A stretch of 23,520 nt of DNA, from assembly GCA_039545355.1 (NCBI GenBank), contig BCJJ01000093.1:1-23520 (forward strand), written 5' to 3'. Position 1 is the first letter of the stretch. Each line of letters opens with the position of its first letter. The notes beneath the pieces are model-generated. The model searched no databases and had not been told where the DNA came from. It saw nothing but the letters and a program-made list of their open reading frames with translations. Below are positions 1 to 9,234 of the stretch, piece after piece. The translations under genes and the position numbers were made by a program. Source of the DNA: Trichosporon coremiiforme (taxonomy: Eukaryota > Basidiomycota > Tremellomycetes > Trichosporonales > Trichosporonaceae).

Positions 1-247
1 GGACTAAATGTGGCTAATCATCAGTATCGCTCGCTTGATCAGTTGGATGACATGTATGTGAACCACGGTTCTCAAGAGCGAGACATCCCTTCGAGTGAGT
101 GATGGAACCAAACATGGGGCCCCGTTGGCTTGGCACGGTCCGTGAACAGAAGCACGAAGCGAGAGTCGGAATGTCGGGCGTCACAGTGTCACAGTTGCCT
201 TATCACATCTCGCTTACATCTCATCCTCCTCCCGAGCATCGAAGGTC

Positions 248-1322
248 ATGTTCAACGTCTTCCGACATCGACGACGACGGCCAAATCAGAACAACGATGC
301 CGTTGCCGACCCGTTCGGACCCTTTCCGAGAACGAATTACGCCCACCAGCCGCCCCGCAGCGCTACTCACGTCGTTAGCTCCCCGGATCCAAGGTTCAAC
401 CTTCAGTTTGCAGCTCGGATAGCAAGCACTGAGTGGACGCGAATAGCGGCGTTGGGGAGCTGGCACGAGATAGACGAGGATCTGTTTCAACTCGCCGTAC
501 TCGACAAGTTCATCGAGCTGTGAGTTCCTCCCAGGAGAATGCTGACCTCAGCGTTCTCGATCTGCGACAAGTCGGCCCGATCGACACCTATGACAGCTGG
601 CGCGGGTGGGCAGACTGGGTCATTGACATTGTGGTTGAGATGGTTGGTTACTACTAGGAATCAGCTAACGGCAGGTGTATGACCGGCTTCCTGGACCGAG
701 GCTCATGCTCCTCGCCCACTCACGCGAGTTCGTCCTCGGCATGTCCGACTACGTCTTCCAGCCGTACATCGATGCCGAAGACTGCGAGTCGTACGTTCAT
801 CCGGGGAAGCTTGATTGGGCGCGCCTCGGTCGTTTCCGGGCGGGACATCCTGAGTGTCCTGGAGACATCAGTGCAGGGTCAGAAAAAGAAGACACGGGGT
901 TGACCTTGAACGAGAAAAGCGACAACAGTCCCGCGCGAGATTCCCAGCCCGCCAGCAGCCAAGTGCGTCGACGACGTCCAGAAAACAAGTCTACATCGCC
1001 TGCACAGCTCCCGCAACTACGCTCGCGAGTCGACAAGGTGTTCCTCATGCTCTCATTCGTCTCTCTGGGCGTGTTCTCGGCGTGTCTGGCCGCCTTGGTG
1101 TGCTACTTTCTCTGGAGGCTGTTGTCGCTGGCCGCTGTCGGCTTCATTGAGATATGGCTCCTGTCGCGCACAGTTGCAGGGTGCCTCGCATTTTCGGGGA
1201 TGAAGGAGTGGCGTACGTGTGTTGTTGCAGCGTTAGAGGGGAAGGCTGGCATGAGCCTCTCTGACTCTCTGACGGCGCCGTTGTATTGTCTCAGTAATAG
1301 TGTTGTAATGCACAGAGCATGA
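248..1322 (+). CDS. Unrecognised protein with C-terminal membrane segments (three exons)
   Basis: Spliced model: exons 248-519, 552-642 and 675-1322, giving 336 aa. Both introns are 32 nt. Intron 1 has donor GTGAGT and ends GCTGACCTCAG; intron 2 has donor GTTGGT and ends GCTAACGGCAG, so both carry a good branch point. Without splicing, each exon soon meets a stop in frame; the joined phases agree exactly (272 nt, 91 nt, 648 nt). The protein starts with an Arg-rich stretch (residues 6-11). The middle is rich in W and D, and a polar Ser/Arg/Pro linker covers about residues 185-240. Strongly hydrophobic segments follow at about 243-268 and 270-290, so C-terminal membrane anchoring is likely. I recognise no domain and assign no function. 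The ATG at 248 is the first in this frame giving a continuous model. Main uncertainties are the start codon, the weak second donor and the exact C-terminus. Confidence 0.55.
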
Positions 1323-1765
1323 TCGCCCGAAACACTTGCAGGAAGAGCACAGTGGCGATTATTCGCATGCCTAACAACTTTGTAGCAGGTGCTTTTCGAC
1401 GTCTGATACCTTCAGCACAGGAGAAGATCGTCACCTGCTGCGCCCGGCGCCCCGCTGCATCCTTTGGCCGTCACTTCAGATACTCCACGCAGCAACCACC
1501 TTCATTTCTCTACCTCTGTTAATTTCGTGAGAGGCCTCTGCATTACACGGTCGACCAACTGCGACCAACTGGACAACGACATGTGCGCTGCATTTGATGT
1601 CCCTCAGCGGACGCTCAGGCCGTAGCCCCCAAACCCGTTCAGGTATCCTAGACTGCTTGCGGTCCCAATTCTGTCCAACGTCCGCCCAAACTTCAACGTG
1701 CCCATGACTCCGTTGGGAGCAGCATAAGAACGAGGCTTGGTTGCCCAGTGGCCGCCGAATCTACA
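1323..1765. other. Intergenic stretch, no gene seen
   Basis: Follows the stop of the 248-1322 gene. All frames are broken into short pieces and none resembles a known protein. A 10-base direct repeat (CGACCAACTG) occurs at 1552 and 1562. Presumably 3' untranslated and spacer sequence. Confidence 0.4.
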
Positions 1766-3211
1766 GTGAGCTATCCCGATGTACATCTTGGTAACTGACG
1801 ATCGGCCCTTCTGATGTGAGCTCTTGGTCTCGCTAATCTGCAGCTGACACGCAGGTCCCACCTTCTCTCGTCCGGTTTCGCGGACCCCAATCAGAGTCAC
1901 TCTTAGAAGCAGTGAGCTACGAGCCGCGCTTCCGCTGTAGCTGACTCACAGGCGCGCGACGGCCCAAGGTAGCCGAGAGCTGCCACGTCGTAGGTTGCCC
2001 ATTTCTCCATGCGAGCTAATCACCAGACCGTAACCATATTCAGGACTAGCCTTCCTCACGGCACAGCTCGATCGGCAGCTCGCGTGTCGTTGCAGACCGC
2101 TACCGCTTCTGGCCCGAGCTGTACGCTCAAGGTGTGCGTCGCTTCGATAGCTCACGTCCAGACATGCCACGTCTTCGTGCCATAATGCCATACCTTCACC
2201 CTCGACAGGGTGGGCTGAACATACACCTTGAAGCTGACTTCAGCGCCTCGATATCGCGTCGCTCAGTTGTGGCGCAAATTTGAAGTGCATCTAGTGCCCG
2301 GGGTTAAGCTAGGCTGCCCCATAAGCAGACTCACAGGCCATTGGGCCACGTTCGCACATACGGCAAAGTACAGAATGCCGCTGGCTGCTTTGTACTCGAT
2401 GTGCTGGTTGGCGGTCACTGCAGGTGCAACTGAACGACGATACACCACACCACTATAGGAGTAAGCTAGCCTGCGCCCATTGAGAGCTGACACTCAGCGG
2501 TGGTTTGATCGTAAGCTACGTCACGCCTCACGTGTGGCTGAGCGCCACGCCACGGCTTTCAGCTAACCGTCAGCCTCTTGTCCTTTCGAGAGGAGAATTA
2601 ACCGAGATACTTACTGTACGAGCTGCAATTTCGTCTGCACAGCAGCTGATCCGAGCGCTACCTCCTTCCACAGCTCCACTGCCTACAAGCTCCGCGCACC
2701 CAGTGACAAGCGCGAGCTCGCCGGACGCCACAGGGAGCCGACTCCCAGCCCCAGACCGCCACTTTTCCGTCCCGAGCTCACCGCCGCTGCAGTTTAGCTG
2801 GTCTCAGTCACCATAGTAAGCTATGCTAAACTGTAAACTACGCGTGACAGCTCTGTAGCTGATCTCCAGCCTCCATTGCTGACGACGCGCCGAAGTCACT
2901 GCGAGGTACGAACTGCCACATCCAGTACCCGGGCTGAGTCCAGCCCTCACCGCCTCTCCTGCGACTTGACCCGGTAAGCTGAGACAGCCGTAGAGACACG
3001 TCCGTAGCTGACCGCCAGCCCCCCTCTCACAACGCAAGGGACGAGCTGCCCTCCAACGCCAGACAAGCTGATCCCAGACACACCACACACACCAGACACA
3101 CCAGAGAGACACCACACACACCAGAAAACCGAAAGGCCGCGGACCGCAAGATGACCAGTTTGCCAGTCGCATTTAGTGTGAGCTGGACCGATTCTCTCAA
3201 GCTGACTCCAG
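1766..3211 (+). other. Field of intron-like modules; no confident CDS
   Basis: On the + strand this segment repeatedly pairs a donor-like GTRAGCT with a branch/acceptor-like AGCTGAY-N2-5-CAG. Clean pairs lie at 1912-1951, 2461-2497, 2511-2573, 2816-2869, 2974-3018 and 3178-3211. Weaker ones lie at 1816-1854, 1990-2026, 2210-2243 and 2303-2336. Lone acceptor-like ends occur near 2654 and 3075. Verified introns in this window have the same ends: the SDA1 first intron runs GTGAGCT to AGCTGACATGTCAG, and the second intron of the 12459 gene runs GTGAGCTA to AGCTGACCCAG. I counted 33 AGCT tetramers between 1769 and 3203. The segment may be an unrecognised gene with many tiny introns, a spliced non-coding RNA, or a decayed gene. 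No reading frame here is recognisable. Confidence 0.5.
3079..3125. repeat. CA-rich low-complexity tract
   Basis: Imperfect tandem CACACCAGA/CACCACACA units. It lies inside the intron-module field and explains the odd Trp/Cys/Val-repetitive reading frame on the opposite strand. Confidence 0.7.
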
Positions 3212-3243
3212 ACCTATCGTGCGGACTCCAGACCTATCGTGCG
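3205..3243. repeat. Tandem 20-bp duplication
   Basis: ACTCCAGACCTATCGTGCGG is present at 3205-3224 and again at 3225-3243, minus its last base. The unit contains the CAG end of the intron-like module 3178-3211, so the acceptor-like site is duplicated 20 bases downstream. Confidence 0.85.
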
Positions 3244-3603
3244 TTCCCCGTAGACCGATGCATCTCCCGTTGGTCTGTCGTCAGCCTGCAGACAAGTCAG
3301 AGCAGCCAAAGTCAGTGCCAGTCAGAACACCGTACCTGAAACACCTATTACATGTCTTCCGTTACCGTTGTTGAGAACTATGCTTTTCCGTACATTCTGG
3401 TTTCTATTGACTTCTCCCCATTCCTCCCTCACTCCCTCCCCTTCTCCTACATCTGCCATTCCTCTCTACCAGCCCCGCCTCTTACACTGCTCACACCACG
3501 CCTCGTCTCCTCGTCTCCCGCTCGCACCACGAGGTCTCGCACTCGCGCCTCACGCCTTCGGCGTGAAGGCGTGAAGGCGTCCGGCGCTCGTCGCTGGCTC
3601 GGC
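3212..3603. other. Spacer and probable 3' untranslated region of GCV1
   Basis: Lies downstream of the GCV1 stop (minus strand). It is pyrimidine-rich on the + strand from about 3380 to 3550. A short hairpin is possible at 3551-3565 (CACGCC, loop TTC, GGCGTG). No protein-like frame independent of the GCV1 antisense was seen. Confidence 0.4.
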
Positions 3604-5016
3604 TTACTTGTAGTACTTGGCCGGCACGAACGGCATCGGGCGCACAGTCGCGTCGCGGAGCTTCTTCCTAACCTCGACCTTGACGGGCGTGCCCTTCTTA
3701 TGGCTTCCGTTCTTGACGTATCCCATGGCGATATTCGTGCCCAGGGTCGGGGACGGAATTCCAGAAGTAACCACTCCAATCTCGTTTCCGTCCGCGTCAA
3801 AGATCTTGCTCCCCTCACGGGCCGGAGAACCCTTCACCTCGAGGCCGACGCGACGACGGGCCGGTCCCTCCTTCAGCTCACGCAGGATGCGCTCCGATCC
3901 CTTCATTCCACCAGGGACGCGGCGGTCCTTGGAAACGAGCCAGGCCAGAGCTCCTTCGATGGGGGAGATGGACTCATCAAGGTCGTGGCCGTACAGGCAC
4001 ATACCCGCCTCCAGGCGGAGGGAGTCGCGCGCGCCCAAGCCGATCAGCTCGACGGAGGGGAGGGCCGTGATCTCCTCGGTGAGGGAGACGGCGGCCTCAG
4101 GCGGGATCGAGATCTGGGGTTAGCTCTGAACTTCATTGGTAGCTGTTGGCTGGCCAGACCGCGCTGCCTGCCCATCAGATTAGGTGGACTGCAGCACTCG
4201 ACCGGTCACCGGCTACAGCCAGCGGCCTCGGGTCTCGACTGCGCCTCGGCCCTCGTACTCACCTCGAAACCATCCTCGCCCGTGTATCCTCCGCGCGCAA
4301 TGTGGCAGCGGGCCTTGTCCTTTCCGACGTTGGCATAAGTGCTCTGACCAAACTTGAGCGTGGACAGGTCATAGTCGGTGAGCTTCTGGAGCTCCTCGGC
4401 CGACTTCGGGCCCTGAAGGGCGACGAGGCCGTATCCGTCCAGAGTCTTCCACTCGACCTTCTTCTCGGGGTGGTCCTTCTCCCACTTCTCCAGCTCCTTC
4501 TTGATGTGCGCCACGTCCTCGTCAATCCGGCCCGCGTTCGTGACGACGTACCACGCGCCGTTCGGGTGGCGCGTCATGATGCTGTCGTCGATGATGCCGC
4601 CGTCCTCGTTGAGGAGCACCGTGAGGGAGCTGCCGTGCTCGGGCAGAGCGGAGAGCGCAGTGGGCGTGAGAGACTCGAGGAAGGCGGTCGCGCCGGGACC
4701 GCTGAAGATGTGCTGCAGCATGTGGGAGACGTCGAAGAGTCCAGCGTCGGAACGGACGTGCTTGTGGGCCGTGACCTGGCCGACGTCGCCGTAGCTCAGA
4801 GGCATGGAGAAGCCGGCGAAGGGCACCATCTTGCCCCCGCGCGAGACGTTGAAGTCATACAGGGGCGTCTTCTTCAGCTGTACACCTGTCAGCTAGCCCT
4901 CGGGGCAGACTCACCTCCTCGGCGAAAGCAGGGCTGCTCGCGAAACCGCGCAGGACGAGGCGGCCCTGCACGGGGCGAGCGCGGGCGAGAGCAGTAGCGG
5001 CGCGCGAACGGATCAT
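3604..5016 (-). CDS. GCV1: Mitochondrial aminomethyltransferase (glycine cleavage T-protein)
   Basis: T-protein of the mitochondrial glycine cleavage complex. It transfers the aminomethyl carbon from lipoyl H-protein to tetrahydrofolate, releasing ammonia. Exons in coding order: 5016-4915, 4877-4263 and 4113-3604, all joined in phase 0; total 408 aa, normal for the family. Introns are 37 nt (4878-4914) and 149 nt (4114-4262), both with GTGAGT donors. The first 34 residues are Arg/Ala-rich with no acidic residue before 33, as expected of a mitochondrial presequence. Family signatures seen: TPLYDF just after the first junction, GGKMVPFAG (about 48-56), FDVSHM (82-87), NEDGGIIDD (124-132), LQGPKS, and YTGEDGFE running across the second junction into ISIPPEA. 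The C-terminus ends VPAKYYK. The start at 5016 is favoured over in-frame ATGs further upstream because it begins the presequence directly. Confidence 0.96.
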
Positions 5017-5953
5017 ACTGGTGGATAGAGAGTCTAGGGGGGGAGAAGAGAAGTCTGAGAAGGCCAGGCCAGTGGCTGATGATATACGAACCAGACGTCC
5101 GGGGCCGTAGCCGCTTCCAAGTCCGATTGTACCGGGTATGCACCCTGTATGACGCGAGATAATACGTCCCAAATGGCCCCGCTAGCCCCGCGCGGAGCAT
5201 AGCAGACGGGGAATTTCCAAGGTCCTCCCAGATAACGCGCCCACCGTGGAAATTCCCGTCCCAGCCTTGGAAATTGAAACAGGCCGAACGCCCCAGGCTT
5301 CTACTAACCCGACCTCCACCGCGACTTGCAGCAGCCGCTCACCGAGCCCAAGTCAGCCAATGGAAGACACCCTTTTGTCCACCGAGTCAGCGGGCACGGC
5401 ACGGCATCGATTATCCAAGATGGTCCATGTTTCCAGATCCGCACCCGAGATCACGCATCATCGCGACTGAACTGAAGGCTGCACTTATAAGAGCCAGCCC
5501 GTGCATCCGCAGCAGCGTCCGTCTAGCGATTCTAAGGGACCAAACATATTAACATAGAGGAGGTGGCTAAGGGAACGGGTCCGTAGACCGTAGTCCAGTG
5601 TCAGTCGCTCTTGTGTGCTAGTGGCAGTGGCAGTGGTAGTGGTAGTGATGAGGGGATCGGGTAGTCGGTCGTGCTTGAAGAAAGTCTCTCGCCCCGCGGT
5701 ACGGAGCGACGCAATGACGAGTTTATGAAAACGTGTAAGAGGAGAGCAAAGTACAACGACGAACAAAAGCGGGGTATCGGGTATCGTCGAGTGCCGAATG
5801 CAATGGTTTGGTGTGGTGGTGTAGGGTGGTGGTGCTGGGAATGAGAAGGAGTAAAGACGCCTGAAACCGGGACTTGGGACTTGCTGCGAGAGGATCGTTG
5901 TAGTGGGAAATGAAGTTGAGGAGAATAAATGAAGAGACTAGATGGAGACGAGC
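5017..5953. other. GCV1 upstream region and PSR1-like 3' region
   Basis: Both flanking genes are on the minus strand, so this stretch holds the GCV1 promoter/leader (left part) and the 3' end of the PSR1-like transcript (right part). It contains a cluster of GGAAATTCC-like sites (5210-5275), a GATAA at 5231-5235, a CCAAT near 5357, a TATA-like CTTATAAG near 5485, and a short GTGGCA/GTGGTA repeat at about 5617-5647. No convincing gene. Confidence 0.5.
5210..5275. promoter_or_regulatory. Cluster of GGAAATTCC-type palindromes upstream of GCV1
   Basis: GGAATTTCC (5210-5218), GGAAATTCC (5248-5256) and TTGGAAATT (5267-5275) lie within 66 bp, about 195-260 bp upstream of the GCV1 start. AATTTCCAAGG (5212-5222) and CCTTGGAAATT (5265-5275) form a perfect 11-bp inverted repeat. 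Repeated near-palindromes at this distance suggest binding by a dimeric factor. I cannot name the factor. Confidence 0.4.
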
Positions 5954-7672
5954 TTAGAGACTACCGTCCAGAACACCCCGGACATCATCCACAGTCGCGA
6001 GGTCGGTCAGGAACGGGCACAGGTCGGTGAGCTCCGTGTCGTGCGGGTCGTTGAACCACGTTGAGACGGGCACGGCATTGTTCGGATGGAAAATGTACGA
6101 CGCGGGCGAGTTGTCAATGATGATTGAGGTCGAAATGTCGCGGCCAAGTTGCGACAGGTCCTTGACGTAGTTGCCCTTGTGGTTGTAGCAGCTCTCACGG
6201 AACAGGCGGTGGCGGACGACACGGCCGACATCGAGCATGTCGAGCACCGGATCCGCGTACTTGCTGAGCGACGCCGTGAACACGACAATCTCGTAAATCT
6301 TGCCCATCTCCTGCAGGAAGTGGTCGACACCGGGCCGCTTGATCACATACACGTTATGCGTCTGGGACTCGATCTCGACAGGCACAATGTAGTCGGCCGA
6401 CGGCAGCATCTTGAAGCTCGAGTGCAGCAGCGTCTCGTCCAGGTCGAGCACGAGGCACTTTCGGCCCTTGTCCATCTCGAGCAGGGGAGGCAGCAGCGGC
6501 GCAGGGTTTCCGTTCTCGTCGAGCGGGATGCCGATACCGCCCTGCGCGATGAGCCGGTCTTCCTCGTCCTCAAAGTCCTCGTCGCCGTAGAGGATCTCCT
6601 GCTGTCCGTGCTCGTCAACGTTGTCGTCGCTCAGGTCCGTGTAGCCGCCACTCGTGTCTGTTCGGCTGTGGGCGAGGTCCTGGGCGTGGGGCAGGTGGTG
6701 CTCAGACTCGGTGCGGTGCAGCATGTGCTGGTGGATGATCTCGGATCCAGAGCCGGGAGCTTGGACAGCTCCTGACGTGAGGCCGCCAGTCTGTTGTCAG
6801 TTGAAATCTCGGTCGAGTAAACTCACCTCGTCTATCGGGGCAGTGGTCGGCTCAGAAGACGGGATGATGACACCAGCGTCGCTGCCCGAGCCGCTCGAAG
6901 AAGAGTTGCCGGTGGCGCCAGTTCCGGCAGCTTCGCGCTTCTCGTTGTCGGCAGGCGCAGAAGTCTTCGCGGCAGTAGTCGCGGCGGCCACGCCCGCAGC
7001 CGGGCCAGTGCCAGCGGCGAGCGCAGCAGTTGCCCTGCCTACGTTGTTCGCGTTCGCACCAGGTCGGGCGCTCGAGCCTGCCTGGTTCGGGTTGGTTTTT
7101 GGTGGAGCCGCGTCCTCGAATTCGTCGGCGGACAGACACCCCAAGGCGACAAAGATGCCAGCCAGGCCCCCTCGCTTTCTATGCTTCTTGCCGCTGCTGG
7201 TCGTCGCCGACTTGGTTGGGGACGACGCCGCGATCGACGACCCCGCCGCCTTCTCCTCCGCGCTGCTGCCCTTGGACCCTCGGTTCACGTTGGTGGCGGC
7301 GGGTGCGGTCGTCGCAGCAGCCGCAGGTCGCGTTTCAGCAGTCGCCGCTGGCGCGGAGGTCGTCGTGGCAGCGGTGGCGGGAGCCGTAGCGGTGGTTGCA
7401 GCAGGAGCGGTGGCCTCGGTGGAAGCGACAGCTCCCTCGACAGGCTTTGACGTTTCAGATGCGACCGTGCCGGTGGCGGCGTTCTGGTCATTTGCGATTA
7501 CGGCTTCTGATGTCTTGGCCCCGTCGGGGGCAGGCGGGGACACGGCGGGCGCGTCCGTGTTGACGGCGGTAGCGGCAGGCTGCTGGACGGCATCGGATGC
7601 GGTCGTAGGTGCAACGGCGTCTGGGACCTGGGTAGCGTGGGTGTTGGGCTGGGTGCCCGTCAGAACGGACAT
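5954..7672 (-). CDS. PSR1: PSR1-like phosphatase of the FCP1/SCP (HAD) family
   Basis: Two exons, 7672-6827 and 6790-5954, joined in phase 0 across a 36-nt intron (donor GTGAGT, end AACTGACAACAG); 560 aa. Residues 1 to about 160 are low-complexity Ala/Thr/Pro. A basic patch and hydrophobic segment follow ([16 protein letters not shown], about 162-177), resembling the membrane-proximal part of yeast Psr1/Psr2. An acidic linker precedes the C-terminal catalytic domain (about 390-555), which has the DxDx(T) motif [11 protein letters not shown] with D398 and D400. Further signatures are [31 protein letters not shown], and the [14 protein letters not shown] motif. Psr1/2 are plasma-membrane phosphatases needed for sodium-stress responses in yeast. 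The domain sequence fits Psr1 better than Nem1 or Fcp1. The start at 7672 is the first in-frame ATG found; the low-complexity N-terminus makes it less certain. Confidence 0.9.
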
Positions 7673-8040
7673 TTCCTCGTCAGTTGGACGAGGTTTGGGT
7701 GGACGGTGAGAATGCCTTCGTGGTGAGGCGTGGTGCAGGTTACTGGAGAGGTTGGGTGGGGGTGAGATGGGAGGTGCCGAGGATGATGTGGAACGAGTGT
7801 GCGTTGCTTAGGCCTCGTGATTGATGGGATGGCGGTGGGCGTGGCCCCGAAGTCGAACAAGGCGGGGGATGGAGGTAGGGGGGTGCCGAAGGTCGAGCGT
7901 GGGCGGTTGAGTGCGCGCGGTTGCGGGGTGCGAGTTGGAGGGCGGGTGTGGGGTCTGAAGCAGTGAGATGGGATGTCGCCTATGGTAGGTGGGTGATGAA
8001 GGAAAGACAGCGTAGACTAGGGGGCTAGAGTGGATGGACG

Positions 8041-8105
8041 GGTGGTGGTGGTGGTGGTGGTGGTGGTGGTGGTGGTGGTGGTGGTGGTGGTGGTGGTGGT
8101 GGTGG
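8041..8105. repeat. (GGT)n microsatellite
   Basis: Uninterrupted GGT, about 21-22 copies, roughly 370-435 bp upstream of the PSR1-like start codon. On the gene's strand it reads (ACC)n. It creates a poly-proline frame that is unlikely to be a protein. Confidence 0.95.
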
Positions 8106-8231
8106 ATGGTTGGAGGATGTATGGTGTGTGATGACTTTGTCTGATCGCGGTGCCGTGTTAGTGTGGTAGTGCGTGCGGTGAGACTGGAGAAACGGTGCTG
8201 CAGTGGGATTGTTGACGGATGGGTTTATCCA

Positions 8232-8259
8232 GAGGCAGGAGGCAGGAGGCAGGAGGCAA
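8232..8259. repeat. Four copies of the 7-mer GAGGCAG
   Basis: Three exact copies plus one variant (GAGGCAA), in the upstream region of the PSR1-like gene. Confidence 0.8.
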
Positions 8260-9116
8260 GGCAAGCACAGAGCTTAGGGTGCAGGGCCGAAAGCAGCATC
8301 AACTCGGGGCTAGCAGCATGATTGGAATCCCATTAGTAATTTTATTACTGCAAGAGGCATCTGCAATACGAAACCATGTTTGAATACGGTCACCGTGCGC
8401 AGTGTTGTCCAGCGTACCAGGGATCGACCTGCACACCCGGACCCTTACGCCCGGCCCTTGGTCCTGGCCTCCTGGCCACCTGGCCCCCTTGGGCCCGGCG
8501 AAGAGGAGAGCGGTGAGCCCTGGGTGGTCATCAGGACGCGCAGGACTAGCGGCATCTGCACCCGCCCGGTCCTGCGCCCTCCGCCTCGCCGCCTCGACGC
8601 CTGCCTCTATGAGTAAGAAGCTCCCAGTCCGCCTCTCAGCGGAAGTCAGGCACGCGTCGTGTTTATTGCCTCTTGGGGCCATCGACCCGACGAAGTCCTG
8701 GCATATCCTGGAGATCCCAAGCCCCGGCCCAGCCGGCATGCCGGGCGCCCTGTCCATCAGTCGTCCTCCACTCTGCCAGTGTTCGGGCAGAGTCCCAGCG
8801 TACCCCAGTTCTCTGTGCCCGACCGCGCTTGTTAGTCATTGGCTTGGCTTGGCTTCGTCAGAACGAGACGGCATGCGGTATGCGCTACATGGCACATGGC
8901 GGCGTACTCGTCACGTACATGGCGGACTTGGACGCGACGCGCTTGCACGCGAGTACGCGATCGACGGGCACGCGCTAGCCCAACCCAGTCCAACCCAAGC
9001 GCCAACCAGTCCATTCAAGCTGCAACCCATGCCGCTCTCATTCCGCGCCGGTCGTACCCACGTCCGCGGCTCCCATGACATGGACAGGCATGGACTGGTA
9101 TGACGAAATGACGAGG

Positions 9117-9122
9117 TTTATT
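9117..9122 (-). other. Possible SDA1 polyadenylation signal
   Basis: AATAAA on the minus strand, about 113 bases past the SDA1 stop codon. Position and sequence fit, but fungal signals are loose. Confidence 0.35.
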
Positions 9123-9234
9123 ACATGCGCGCAATGCATCGGCGCACTACACATGACCCGGGAAATAAAAGTACTGGAATCTGAGGTTCTATACTCTAAA
9201 GGAGAAGACGAGAGCACGCTGCGCTTGCTCACGC

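Larger units (their letters stand above)
7673..9234. other. Long upstream region of the PSR1-like gene; no convincing gene
   Basis: About 1.56 kb between the PSR1-like start and the SDA1 stop. 7673-8300 is a G-rich leader/promoter on the + strand, holding a (GGT)n tract and a GAGGCAG repeat. 8300-9110 keeps open frames on both strands (minus 8299-8757; plus 8402-9103). They are Pro/Ala/Arg-rich, show no known domain and lie opposite one another, so I leave them uncalled. Repeated CCTGGCC (about 8463-8482) and TTGGC (about 8838-8852) units also occur. The right edge is the SDA1 3' untranslated region. Confidence 0.4.

Noticed and set aside
2804..3172. Minus-strand 122-codon frame with Trp/Cys/Val repeats
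   Set aside because: The repeats come from the CA-rich tract; the frame runs against the splice-like signals and has no recognisable domain.
3352..4997. + strand frames opposite GCV1 (328 and 283 codons)
   Set aside because: Antisense shadows of well-identified GCV1 exons; they run through its introns and show no family signature.
6654..7709. 351-codon Ala/Val-rich + strand frame opposite the PSR1-like gene
   Set aside because: Mirrors the Ala/Thr-rich low-complexity N-terminus of the phosphatase; no independent evidence.
8025..8264. Minus-strand frame with a poly-proline run
   Set aside because: Produced by the (GGT)n microsatellite, not a protein.
8299..9103. Minus 8299-8757 and plus 8402-9103 open frames as genes
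   Set aside because: They overlap each other on opposite strands, are Pro/Ala/Arg-rich and lack any known motif; reported only as a gap to check.
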